In this document: in pieces, positions 1-12,324 of the stretch | Layout of the letters: every line of letters starts with the position of its first letter | How positions within the stretch are numbered: position 1 is the first letter of the stretch | From: Antilocapra americana | Taxonomy: Eukaryota; Chordata; Mammalia; Artiodactyla; Antilocapridae | Assembly (NCBI GenBank): GCA_007570785.1 | Contig: ML660204.1 | Location: 1,860,001-1,924,000, forward strand | DNA length: 64,000 nt | Direction: 5' to 3' | Notes under the pieces: model-generated | Databases searched by the model: none | Told to the model about the DNA's origin: nothing | Seen by the model: only the letters and a program-made list of their open reading frames with translations | Position numbers and translations under genes: made by a program

Positions 1-287
1 TTCTCGTGTCAAATATGGAAGTTTCTGTGGTAAGGAATTGTATACTTCTTGGCTTGTGACAGTGCACAGTACAGATGTAACTAAAACAATCTGTGCACCA
101 GCAGCCAATGGGCCAATGTGGCTGTACAGTGTTCTGTAAGACTTGAGTCAAAAAGCTGCTCTTGCTTCAGTTTCCTGATTTGTCAAATGAAGATAATCTC
201 TTCTATTCACTTCAAAGGACCAATAAAATAAAGGCATTAAGAGCACTAGAAAAACACCTTCAAATGCTACTTAAAACCTCTGAATTA

Positions 288-443
<156 letters not shown>

Positions 444-488
444 TTACAAAGTTCAAATTACCAAGTTTAATTCAATTTACAAAACTAT

Positions 489-683
489 CAAGTGTCAGTC
501 GCTCAGTCTTTGCGACCCCATGGATTATAGCCTGCCAGGCTCCTCTTTCCATGGGATTTCCCAGGCAATACTGAAGTGGGTAGCCCTTCCCTTCTCCAGG
601 GGATCTTCTCCATCCAGGGATCAAACTCCAATCTCCTGCATTGCAGGCAGATTCTCTATCATCTGAGCCACCAAGGAAGTCCA
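489..683 (-). repeat. Bov-tA SINE
   Basis: This is a ruminant tRNA-derived SINE, reversed on the plus strand: it starts near GTCAGTCGCTCAGT and ends with the complement of a tRNA-like head at AAGGAAGTCC. An 11-bp target-site duplication, TACAAAACTAT, flanks it at 478-488 and 684-694. The 75- and 70-codon open frames across it are chance. Confidence 0.92.
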
Positions 684-872
684 TACAAAACTATACCCAG
701 TAGAGTAAAAGAAATGAGGTATTTCAAATAATTCCTTAATTGGTTTCTTTGTATTTTTTTTTAAAGTTGGCCAATTAAAAATGTGTCTTCCAAATCCCAG
801 AATTAAAAAATATAAGTCTTTCAGTTATTCTTTCAAACCACAAGCTGTTTATATTTCTACTGACATACCATA

Positions 873-1488
873 CATAGATGGGGGAACAGTGTCAGACTTT
901 ATTTTTTTGGGCTCCAAATCACTGCAGATGGTGACTGCAGCCATGAAATTAAAAGATGTTTACTCCTTGGAAGGAAAGTTATGACTAACCTAGATAGCAT
1001 ATTTAAAAGCAGAGACATTACTTTGCCAACAAAGGTCCGTCTAGTTAAGGCTATGGTTTTTCCAGTAGTCATGTATGGATGTGAGAGTCGGAGGGTGAAG
1101 CTGAGTGCTGAAGAATTGATGCTTTTGAACTGTGGTGCTGGAGAAGACTCTTGAGAGTCCCCTGGACTGCACGCAGATCCAACCAGTCCATCCTAAAGGA
1201 GATCAGTCTTGGGTGTTCATTGGAAGGACTGATGTTGAAGCTGAAACTCCAATACTTTGGCCACCTCATGCGAAGAGTTGACTCACTGGAAAAGACCCTA
1301 ATGCTGGGAAGGATTGGGGGCAGGAGGAGAAGGGGACGACAGAGGATGAGATGGCTGAATGGCATCACTGACTCGATGGACATGGGTTTGGGTAGACTCT
1401 GGGAGTTGATGATGGACAGGGAGGCCTGGCGTGCTGCAATCCATGGGGTAGCAGAGTCGGACACGACTGAGCGACTGAACTGAACTGA
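873..1488 (+). repeat. BovB LINE 3' end fragment
   Basis: The plus-strand translation gives the C-terminal part of the BovB ORF2 product, past the reverse transcriptase core. Recognisable pieces are [27 protein letters not shown] and [17 protein letters not shown], read in shifted frames. It is 5'-truncated and ends in the short tail that BovB shares with Bov-A2. Confidence 0.93.
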
Positions 1489-2948
1489 TAGATAGCTTGT
1501 ATTGGGGTTTGTTATGTATGTTTATCTCCAACAACAGACAGCTTTCCCTTGGAAAATAATTTTTATTATATTCCTGTCCCCCACAGCCTTGCCCACTGTT
1601 GGCCTCTACCAAGAAGTCAATACGTGCTGTAAGAATATTTCAATTCAGCCACACTTTGGGAGTTGCTGATTTTTCATGGATCTCTTTGCAGATAAGCGGC
1701 TTTCAAATATATAGGTTTGATCTCCAACTTGTTCTCCAAGGCTCTGAGGACAGTCCATGTACCGGAGTTTGCAAACCACACTACAGAACATCGATCATAG
1801 TTTGGTGTTCCTCCCGCTACTTTTACCCACATTCCAAGACCACTAAGCAACATCTGAGGTGAAAAGGAATAAGGGAAAATGCCAACATTTTTTCTTTGCC
1901 TCTGCTTACAACTTAGAGGAGTTTGCTCTAAAGAATGACAGCCTTTTCAATAAGGCCTAAATGCTATTTACTCCTGCTGGGGACCCTTGAAAATCCAACA
2001 TGTGAAAAATCCACCATTCATTTTCCTCAAGCAGCTATAAAGAAAGTGAATGAACAGAGAAAGCAAAAGGTACTACAGACAACGGACAATATAATAATCA
2101 TTGCAGGTCTAGGGAAGGAAGCTGTTAGTTCTGGTTGAGTTCTTTTCCTGTGGGAGGGCCTAGAAGACAAATGCAAGCAAGCAAACAGCAGTAGGCCAAA
2201 AACTCAAAAGGTTGTTTAATGTCATTTAAGCAGAATTAAGCACAATGCACTTAATTTGAAGACAGTGGTTGAAATTTCTGCAGTAAAACTCATATATTCT
2301 TAGAGTCCAAAGCATGTGATGTAGAGGGAAAATTGTTAAGATTATCAATAACACTTATCGGCACTGTACCACAGTTCTTGATGGCATCTTTGAAGTACAT
2401 TATGCTTCCTTGTGCAGAGGCAATATTCTTACTGTTAAGAATTACGGCCATCAACATATTAATCATCAGGATTAAAACACACCCTATGATAATTTTTGAA
2501 GACTGTTTTAAGCTTTCAATTTTGCTTCTCATCAGAAAGAGGACACCTTTCTGGAGAACTGTTTTATACATCAGTATCATCATGGGACAACATTCTCTGA
2601 CCTCAAAAATTCTTTTATGTAAGTCTAGTGTTTCCAAACTCAAGTATTAATTCTCAGCTAACTGCAAAGCTTTTAGCTGAGCAAGCTAATAGGTAACTCT
2701 TTGTTACCAGCTTTATATATACCAGAGAAAAAAAATTAGAGATTGAAATGATTTTTAAATGATAACCCATCAAAACTGTTAATTTGCCAAAGCCAATAAC
2801 CTGTTTCTTTACTGTAGAAGAAAACAAAAACTGGGTTCAATCTTGAGGTTTATTAAGTGCACTCAGGGAATTTCTGATGTAAATTACTCAACAAATCCAC
2901 CACAGTCAGCCCTTTGGATGAGTACAGTGAAGTGAATGGAAATTATTA

Positions 2949-3160
<212 letters not shown>

Positions 3161-4429
3161 CTGCAGAAACAAAACATATACAGGCCAAGGAACCATTTTT
3201 AAAAAGCATATGGGAAAAAAGAAAAAAGTCATCTTAACAGTAATGATCTCAAGTATACCTCAGGCTCTCTACTGGTTAACCAATGAATGTATCCCAACTG
3301 TGCCAATCAGTATTTCCTAAAACATGGGGAAAAAGTAAAACAACATAACTCCAAGAAACATATCTAAGCCCCGATTCTATCCTACAAAGTAGTCGGTTAC
3401 CTCTTCAACAAAAGCTTAAATGCTCTTGCAGTCTGAAGGGAAGAATGGCCCTGAGGATACACCCATCAGCATTACTACTATTTACACATTCTACAAAAAG
3501 CTTTCTTTTCAACAGTTTTCTACAGCTCAAGGAGGGGTGCTAAATGGCTCTAGAACGGTGGCAAAGCTGAGTACAAACCTTAGTCTTACTCTAATATTTG
3601 ATGAAATCAGGAAGGGAATAAACACTTGTTCTCATACACCAAGGTTCAATGTTATTTTATTATTTGGGGAATCTTATCTAATAATCGATAGGCTGGTGAT
3701 CACCATTTGAGAAATACACTTTATTACAAAAAATAGTAATTTCCTCCTGATTTACTTAATATACGAGCAAGTTTAATACAAATTGGTAGAAGACAGTAAT
3801 ATATATTGGTTCAACTAACGCAAAATTTTATACCCAGGAAAAGCTGGTGAAATTTCAGAAACGTACTTTCTACCAAATCAGTAAAAAATGAAGTCTCCTT
3901 CATCACCAACCACTCCAATCTAGTTATCTCCCTTCTTTAAAGAGTCCTATAGCATTTCTTGGTTCCCTTTACTCTGCATTTAATAACAAATGTTTTGAGG
4001 AAACACTCCTGTTTGTCTGATGGGACAAATCTGAATAAACACAATCATATTTTTAAAAAATGTAATGAGTCTCTGGGCTGTGCATATTTTGGCCTAGACT
4101 GGGTAACCTCCATCTAATTACAAGGAAAACACAAACAGAAAATGAGGAGGATTCTATTAAAATAAAGTCAGGAGTGGGGAATAATACACTGTGCTCTCCA
4201 AAAATGTAAATATTATAAAAGATAAAGGCAAAAGAGACATGGCAACTATATACAATGTCCTACCCTAGATAAGACTGTATCCTGTACTAGAGGGGGAGAA
4301 ATGCTATAAAAAACAATACTATCAAGTCAAAAGACAAAATTGGAATTTAGACAGTAGGTATGTACAACAGTATACTTACACATGGTAAAGCAAATGGGGT
4401 AACACGTTTTTTGTACTATATTTATTTTG

Positions 4430-5352
4430 CTGAAACATGTTATTTTTAAAAACTATTGTAGAATACATAAAAAATTTACCAACTTAAGCATTTTTAACCA
4501 TACAGTTAAAAGGCATTAAGTACTTTCACATTTTTGTCCAATCATCACATCATCCATCCTCAGAAATTTTTACCATGCCAAACTGAAACTCTGTACCCAT
4601 TAACACCGACTCCCACATCTCCGAGCTCCTAACAACCACTATTCTATTCTCTGTCTCAGTCTGACTACTCTAGGTAACATATACAACTGGAATAGTAGAA
4701 TACTTGTCCTTTTACATTTGGCTCATTTTTTCATTTAGCATGTCTTCAAAGTTCATCTATGTTGTAGCATATGCTAGAATTTCCTTCCTCTTTAAGGCTG
4801 AATATCTCCACTGTAATATATTTTGTCTATCCATTCATTCATCAATAGACATCTGAGTTGTTTCTACCTTTAGGCTATTGTGAATAATGCTGCTAGAAAA
4901 AGTGATGTACAAATATCTTCTGGAGTTTCTGCTTTGAATTCTGGGTGGAACTGTGGATCATATAGTAATGCTATCTTTAATTTTTTGAGGAACCAGCACA
5001 TTCTTTTCCACAGTGGCTGCATCAATTTATATTCCCATCAGCAATGCACAAAGATTCCAATTTCTCCACATCCTCTCCATGTAACGGCTTTTTTTAAAAA
5101 AATAGGAGCCATCTTAACGGGTATAAAGTGGTATATCATTGTGATTTTGACTGGTACTTTCCTAATGATTAGTGATACTGAGCACTTTTTCAGGTGTTTA
5201 TTGGCGATTTATCTTCTTCAGAGATGACTATGGAAGTATTTTATTTGACTGGGTTTTTTTTTTGGGGGGGTGGTTGAGCTACAGAAGTTCCTTATATATT
5301 TTGGACATTAATCCCTTATCAGATATATTATTTGCAAATATTTTCTCACATT
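4430..5352 (-). repeat. L1 LINE 3' end, old, antisense
   Basis: The plus strand matches the reverse of a mammalian L1 ORF2 end and 3' UTR, with phrases such as CTATTGTGAATAATGCTGCT and TGATTAGTGATACTGAGCA. It is interrupted by a CHR SINE and resumes at 5679. Confidence 0.8.
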
Positions 5353-5374
5353 CTGTGGTTTGTCATTTTTTAAA

Positions 5375-5658
5375 AAAATCATTTTGTTTCCTTATTTTTG
5401 GCCGTGATGAGTCTTGGTTGCTGTGCGGGCTTTTATCTAGCTGCGGAGAGCAGGGACTACTTTCTAGTTGCAGTCCATGGGCTTCTCAGTGCCGTGGCTT
5501 CTCTTGTTGCGGAGCATCGGCTCTGGAGCACAGGCTCAGTAGTCGTGGCGCATGGGCTTAGTCACTCTGTGGCAGGTGGGATCTTCCCAGACCAGGGATC
5601 GAACCTGCATCTCCTGGGCTGCAGGTGGGTTCTTTACCACTGAGCCATCACAGAAGCC
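5375..5658 (-). repeat. CHR-type tRNA-Glu SINE inserted in L1
   Basis: The reversed SINE reads GGATCGAACCTGCATCTCC (complement of a Pol III B box) and ends TGAGCCATCACAGAAGCC. A duplication of L1 target sequence, CTGTGGTTTGTC followed by a T-run and AAA, flanks it at 5353-5374 and 5659-5678. The SINE is therefore younger than the L1. Confidence 0.88.
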
Positions 5659-5678
5659 CTGTGGTTTGTCTTTTTAAA

Positions 5679-5800
5679 CTGTTGATTGTATCCTTTGATA
5701 CACAAAACTTTCAAATTTTGATGAAGTCTAACTTGTTTCTTTTGTCTTGTCTGTGTTTTTGATGTCCTATGTATACTGTTTTTACTTTGGTCTCATGTAA
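5679..5800 (-). repeat. L1 LINE continuation after SINE
   Basis: This continues the antisense L1 interrupted at 5353, reading on through TTGATTGTATCCTTTGATAC. The right boundary is uncertain. Confidence 0.6.
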
Positions 5801-6009
5801 ATTTGAAGTTACTTCCAAATAAAAAGTTTTTAAAAAATGAGTATTAGAAAACTGAGGCTCATTTACCTCAGAGGAAAATTTACCTACAATCACGTAGCTA
5901 CTTAATAGCAGAATAAGGACCAGAAACCAAACTTCTGTTTATTGTGACAGTAACTTGTTTTTGCCATGTACTCATAAACTAGTTAGATAACAAAAGCTAA
6001 TGTCTACAG

Positions 6010-6205
6010 GCATTCAATATGTGCTTTACGTGAATATTTCATAATCCTTACCACATGAGGAAATGATAAGGAAAGGTTACTATTATTTCCAATTTACAGG
6101 ATGAGGAAAATGAAGTGAAGAAAGATCAAGTAACTTGCCAAAGGACACACAGTTAGAAAAGAGCTGACAATATTCAACCAGACTACAAATCAAGAGATAC
6201 TTGTA
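6010..6205 (-). repeat. MIR-like SINE, antisense
   Basis: The reversed MIR core is recognisable: a lower-case-like diverged copy of a fraction of the consensus with CAAGTAACTTGCCAAAGG and an ACACAGTTAG stretch. It is an old, diverged mammalian repeat. Confidence 0.6.
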
Positions 6206-8120
6206 TTTACCTCTCAAGTTTGTGGTGAGGATCCAATAAGCTAATAAAGTGTCTAGAACTCTGCCTATTTGAGAGTTCTATGAAACTCATTTACAGCAAT
6301 CTGCATGTTCTCTCCAATTTGTCTTTAAGTTGGAGCTTAGCTATTACACCAAAAGATAAACCAGCGTTGTCTCCTTATACCTAGTTTCAATGGCTTAAAG
6401 CTTTAGAGGAAGAGTATGAGAGACCAGAGCAGGGGTTAACGATATACTCCAGAAGTGTGACAGTGATACTCCCACTCCCTCGACAATACATGAGACCAAA
6501 AGATGCATGTGTCTACTTATGGATTCTCCCATTCATAAAACCCAATATAACCACCTCTGTTGACTTCTGGTGTCCCATAAGTATACAATTTATATGGCCA
6601 GAAAACAACATGGTTCAGACAGTTACTAAAAAATGAACCAAAACTGCCTTTAAAATATTTCCAAATTATTTCTTTGGTTTTATAAACCAATCTGATTGAT
6701 AATAACCTAATTTATCTTTATCTAATATCGATTAATTATAAACAGACACACATACTCCAAACAAGCAAAAAACCAGAAAGCAGACACTTTTAACTTTCCT
6801 TTTTCCCAAAGAAATGAAGTCATTTGTGCTTTAGGGCTGTTGGCTTCTTGGTGACTATTATCCCTGACTTAAAACAGCAAAAGACACTAGGGAGATGCGT
6901 AAAGGTGTGTGTATGTGTACAAACAGCCAAAACAATAGAGGGAACAGCATTAAGCCAGAATACTGTCCTGGGAATTTATACATTAAAATGATACTAGATA
7001 CTTTGAAATTCTTACCTTCTTCTCTGCAACAGCATCTCCCTTCTCAGTCTCTATATTCCTTTAAAATTTATTCTTTCTGTTGATATTCTACACCATTAAG
7101 TTGACCTTTAACTGTGGATCTCAGAACTCTTCCCCTATGAACTTAACAAGTTTACAAAATCAGCACAAATTTAATAACTGGGATTAGATGCAACAGGGTG
7201 ATGAAACAAGTAGTTAAGTCCTGGGTTCAAATCCCTAATTGGCTGCAGGACCTCTACTGGGCTTCTTCCAGCTTTGATTCATCATTTATAAAACTTGCCT
7301 AACTGCACTTGCTCAAGTGAGATGTTCTTCTAAAAAGGGCTCAGAAACACCAAGTACAATGTAAATTAACACTAAATGATTACTATACCATTGCTTCTTT
7401 GTGAAAACTAATAAGGAGAAGCCTAGCCTTAAAAGGCTGTGGTCAATTTTAGTTTTCTTCACTTCATTTACAAAAATTATAGGAGCTGAGGTTAACTCCC
7501 AGCCTCTGAGGGCCAACTCATGGGTGGACACGCCATTACAAAATGAGACCTCATTTCTCCACGGAAATCATCTGACTCACATGGAAAATATTCCCCAACT
7601 CCTTTAATAGACAAAGTATCAATCACACTCTTACCACCAAGTCTTCGGCTCTCACATAGCCTTGGTATTCTCTGAGAAGAGCAGAGCAAGACTATTCAGT
7701 AATGAAACCCCTCAGATCCTCAAATACCTGTTTAACTGACATTTGCAGCTTTGTGCCTCATCAACAGGGACCTAATTTATGAACAGGGAATTTGATCCTC
7801 CACTGGGAGGACAACTGGTTGTTTTGCAGCAACCCAAAGTGGTACTTCACTTCACCGTCATGCATGCCCAACGATCTGCTTAGAGTAAGAGTCATTCACA
7901 TGAATTTCAAATAGCTGGCCTTCGTTAATTATGTGCGGAGAAGAAAATGGGTGTGTGTGCACGTGTATATTCTTGAACTACATAGCCCAGCAACTTCAGG
8001 TAAGTAAAATGGTACAAGGAGGCATGAGGGAGGGTGATGGAAGGGAGTAAAGAGGGGATGTGAAGATGGAAAAAGAGAGATAAACATAATTCTACTCAGA
8101 AATGCTACCTCACTTGCATC
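6206..8120. other. Intron 1 sequence without recognised genes
   Basis: This is AT-rich and apparently unique. Open frames are under 75 codons and overlap each other; none has codon bias or homology that I recognise. Confidence 0.6.
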
Positions 8121-8159
8121 TCTGTAAATGTGTATCGATATTCACATGCTCTATACAAT

Positions 8160-10283
8160 CAGCAAAACAAGACCGGGAGCTGACTGTGGTTCATACCATG
8201 AACTTCTTATTGCAAAAGTCAAGCGTAAATTGAAGAAAGCAGGGAAAACCATTAGGCCATTCAGCTATGACCTAAGTCAAATCTCTTATGATTATACAGT
8301 GGAGGGGATGAATAGATTCAAGAGATTAGAACTGGTAGACAGAGTGCCTGAAGAACTATGGATGGAGGTCCGTAACACTGTACAGGGGGCAGTGACCAAA
8401 ACTATCCCAAAGAAAAAGAAATGCAAAAAGGCAAAACGGTTGTCTGAGGAGGACTTACAAATAGCTAAGAAAAGAAGTGAAAGGCAAAGGAGAAATGGAA
8501 AGATATATTCAACCGAATGCAGAGTTTCAGAGAAGAGCAAGGAGAGATAACAGAGCCTTCTTAAGTGAACAGTGCAAAGAATTAGAGGAAAACACAGAAT
8601 GGGAAAGACTAGAGATCTCTTCAAGAAAATCAGAGATACCAAGGGAACATTTCATGGAAAAATACACAGAAGAACTACACAAAAAAGGTCTTAATGACCT
8701 GGATAACCACAATGGTGTGGTCACTCATTAGAGCTGGGCATCTTGGGAGAGTGAAGTCAAGTGAACCTTATAAAGCATTACAATGAATAAAGCTAGTGGA
8801 AGTGATGGGATTCCAGCAGAGCTATTTCAAACCCTAAAAGATGATGCTGTTAAAGTACTGCACTCTATGTCAGCAAACTTGGAAAACTCAGCAGTGGCCA
8901 CAGGACTGCAAACAGTTAGTGTTTATTCCAATCCCAAAGAAAGGCAATGCCAAAGAATGTTCAAACTACTGTACAACAGTGGTCATTTCACATGCTGGTA
9001 AGGTAATGCTCAAAATCCTTCATGCTAGGCTTCAGCAGTACATTAACCGAGAACTTCCAGATGTAGAACCTAGATATAGCAAGGGCAGAGGAACAAGAGA
9101 TCAAACTGCCAGTATCTGCTGGATCACAGAAAAAGCAAGGGAATTCCAGATAAACATCTATTTCTGCTTCACTGACTACACTAAGGCCTTTGACTGTGTG
9201 AAAAATTCTTCAAGAGATGGGAATATCAGACCAACTTACCTGTCTTCAGGTAGGTCAAGAAGCAATAGTTAGAACCAGACATGGAACCACGGACTGGTTC
9301 AAAACTGGGCAAGAAGTATGTCAAGGCTGTATACTGTCACAATGCTCATTTAACTTATATGCAGAGTACATCATGTAAAATGCTGGGCTCAATGAATTCC
9401 AAGCTGGAATAAAGATTGCCAGGAGAAACAGCAACCTCCAATATGTAAAAAATATCACTATAATGGCAGAAAGTGAAGAGGAACTAAAGAAGAGAGTGGA
9501 AAAAGCTGGCTTAAAACTCATCATACAAAAAACTAGGTGACTGCAGCCATGAAATTAAAAGACACTTGCTCCTCGGAAGAAAAGCTCTGACAAACCTAGA
9601 TAGCATAAAGCAGAGATACCACTTTGCTGACCAAGGTCTGTCTAGTCAAAGCTATGGTTTTTCCAGTAGTCATGTAGAGATGTGAGTTGGGCCATAGAGA
9701 AGCATGAGTGCTAAAGAATTGATGCTTTTGAATTGTGGTGGTGGTGGTGAAGACTCTTGAGAGTCCCCTGTACAGCAAGGAGATCAAACCAGTCAATCCT
9801 AAGACTTCCCTGGTGATACAGCAGTTAAGAATCTGCCTTCCAATGCAGTGGATGTAGGTTCCATCCCTGGTCTGGGAAGATCCAGGGATCGATCTGTGGG
9901 GCAACTAAGCCTGTGTGCCGTACCACAGACCCAGAAGAGCCAAAAATAACATCAATAAAAATAACTAATTTAGGGGTAAAACAAACAAAACCACCAGTCA
10001 ATTCTAAAGGACATCAACTCTAATTATTCACTGGGAGGACTGATGCTGAAGCTCCAATACCTTGGCCACCTGATGCTGGGACTCAGTGGAAAAGACCCTG
10101 ATACTGGGAAAAATTGAGTGCAAAAGGTGAAGTGGCAACAGAGGAAGAGATTGGATGGCATCACTAACCCTATGGACATGAGTATGAGCAAACTCTAGGA
10201 GACAGGGAAGGACAGGGACGCCTGGCATGCTCCAGTTCATGAGGCTGCAAAGAGTCGGACACGACTTAGCAACTGAACAACAT
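8160..10283 (+). repeat. BovB LINE, 5'-truncated, decayed ORF2
   Basis: Sense-strand translation starts at the end of the endonuclease region (PGADCGSYHELLIAK). It continues through the linker, the reverse transcriptase (FTDYTKAFDCV, motif A) and the C-terminal region in several frames. The catalytic YADD motif is degraded to about YVKN near 9440. Stops and frameshifts make it non-autonomous. A CHR SINE interrupts it at 9803-9992. It ends near GACTTAGCAACTGAACAAC. Confidence 0.95.
9803..9992 (+). repeat. CHR-type SINE inserted in BovB
   Basis: It begins GACTTCCCTGGTGATACAGC and ends in an A-rich tail. A 15-bp duplication of BovB sequence flanks it (ACCAGTCAATCCTAA at 9788-9802, one-base variant at 9993-10007), so it inserted after the BovB. 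Confidence 0.92.
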
Positions 10284-10369
10284 TTACATGCAGCCTAACA
10301 AGAAGGAAATACAGGGATGGGCTAAATCTCTCAACTACAGACTTGATTCTTTCAGACATTCCTTCCTTT

Positions 10370-10600
10370 GTTCATCCCTTTAACTATATGAGCATCTACT
10401 ATGAAAAAGTACTGTGCTAGGCTGTGGGAATATAATAATGAGCAAGGCAGAACAGGGTGAGATGAATATGCCTTTAAGATTTTATCTGCAGATTAAGGAC
10501 AATGGAAATCCATTGAAGAGTTTTACGCAGACAAGTGACCTGTATGTACATTTTGAGTAAGTTTATTCTGGCTGGTGTGAGACAGGCAGAGAGAATACAT
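10370..10600. repeat. Old mammalian interspersed repeat, family uncertain
   Basis: It contains the diverged phrase GCATCTACTATGAAAAAGTACTGTGCTAGG, split by mutations, followed by AAGGCAGAACAGGGTGAG. The pattern resembles a dispersed family seen again near 36.0, 40.9, 46.7, 53.0 and 58.1 kb. Boundaries are approximate. Confidence 0.4.
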
Positions 10601-11808
10601 TCCGGGAAACAGAAAAGTTATCAACAGTAGCCTATGTCAGAGAGATGATGAAAGCCTGACCTATGGTGGTAGCAATGGAGATAAAAGAACTAATTATGAT
10701 GAACAAAATTTATGGTGTAAAATCAACAGCTCTGGGTGGACTGGATTAATGGTGTAAGGAGTGGAAGTGACTTTCAGATGTCTGGCTAGAGAGACTATTG
10801 ATGCCATTCAGGGAGATAGAAAACATTCTGGAAGAGAGCTCACAAGTCAGGTTTTGAACATAAGGTTAAAATGGTTCTTTGACACGTTAAAAAGAGAACT
10901 GAACAGGCAATTAGGTATTACAAGTCTGGAGCTAAAAGTTTTCCAGCTTTAAAAAATCTACCACCACCCCCCACCTCTCCCCTAGAATTCTATGTGGCAG
11001 GCATTTCTTTTCCTAATCTACAGGTAAGAAAGCAGCCTAAATAAATTCAGCAGCTTTACCAAGAACATCCAGTAGAGATGGAGCTGGGATTCAAAGCCAA
11101 GATGACTGGCCTCTAAGGTGTCTTTACATTCCCATCGAACTTACCACTTCCTACATCATATGGTAGTCTTCAAACTTTAATTTCCTTATTAGACCTTTAG
11201 CTCCTTGAAGTCAAGATTCATTATCTAATCCGTCTTTTTACATTACAGTACCCAGCCCAAGGCACTGCATTTTGTAGGCTGTTCAGTAAATATTACTCAA
11301 CAATTAAATCAATGTTGGTTTTTTGTCCAAAAAATTGAAACATAAATGAAGTTGCCTCCAAAAGGCAGTGTACCCCTAAACACTTCAGGTCATCTGGTAC
11401 ATAGCTGGGAAAACTAAAAGACTAAACTCAAGGGCTCTTCAGTAATTCTTCCTTCCACTCTCTCCCCCTTCCCAATACAGCTTTTTCTATCAAATAACAG
11501 GGCCACAGTTAAAATTTGTCTTTTTCCCACACAACAATTAGAATTAAGAGAATCCTAAGAAATTTAGTTTAGCAATTTTTACAATGGCTTATCTGAAAAG
11601 TCAGGGAAACTGCTTGAGTTCTGAAGGACAATTCTCCTATCTATCATTCACAATCAAGTGCACCTTTTAAAAAATATAACTTACAAAAGAAGCATCACCT
11701 TTCCTTTTAATTTCTATTCTAAATGACCTTACTTAGTCCTTACTGTCCCCATGTAATGCATAAGAGATACAACTTTTGTGGTTAATAATTTCAGATCACT
11801 TCTATTTT
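10600..11808. other. Intron 1 sequence without recognised genes
   Basis: No gene, clear repeat or RNA gene is recognised. The right boundary is the target-site duplication of the PFDN4 retrocopy. Confidence 0.55.
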
Positions 11809-11823
11809 AAAAGCCCTCAGACT

Positions 11824-12309
11824 GGTCCAAGATGGCGGCCACCATGAAGAAGGCGGCTGCAGAAGATGTCAACGTCACTTTTGAAGATCAACAAAAGATA
11901 AACAAATTTGCACGGAATACAAGTAGAATCACAGAGCTGAAGGAAGAAATAGAAGTAAAAAAGAAACAACTCCAAAACTTAGAAGATGCCTGTGAGGACG
12001 TCATGCTTGCAGATGACGACTGCTTAATGATACCGTATCAGATCGGCGATGTGTTCATCAGTCACTCTCAAGAAGAAACACAAGAGATGTTGGAAGAAGC
12101 CAAGAAAAATTTGCAAGAAGAAATTGATGCCTTAGAATCCAGAGTGGAATCAATTCAGCGGGTGTTTCAGATTTGAAAGTTCAATTATATGCAAAATTTG
12201 GGAGTAACATAAACCTTGAAGCTGATGAAAGTTAAATATTTTATAAATTTTTTTAAAATTTGTTTAATAAACTTGAATATTGTTTAAAATGAAAAATAAA
12301 TAAATAAAT
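11824..12309 (+). pseudogene. PFDN4: PFDN4 processed pseudogene (prefoldin subunit 4 retrocopy)
   Basis: The parent encodes a beta-type subunit of the prefoldin chaperone, which delivers unfolded actin and tubulin to TRiC/CCT. The intronless frame starts at 11832 (MAATMKKAAAEDVNV). It covers the first coiled-coil helix, the beta-hairpin region (DDCLMIPYQIGDVFIS) and most of the second helix. Near codon 111, around 12164, one base is missing relative to the parent reading. The frame ends at 12174-12176 after 114 codons, where the family has about 134. The rest of the parent C-terminus can be read in another frame. A poly(A) signal lies at 12266-12271, then an A-rich tail. A 15-bp duplication (AAAAGCCCTCAGACT) lies at 11809-11823 and 12310-12324. 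It is antisense to CSNK2A1. Confidence 0.95.
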
Positions 12310-12324
12310 AAAAGCCCTCAGACT

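Noticed and set aside
1069..1612. Minus-strand frames of 104-131 codons
   Set aside because: They are antisense to a BovB 3' end read on the plus strand.
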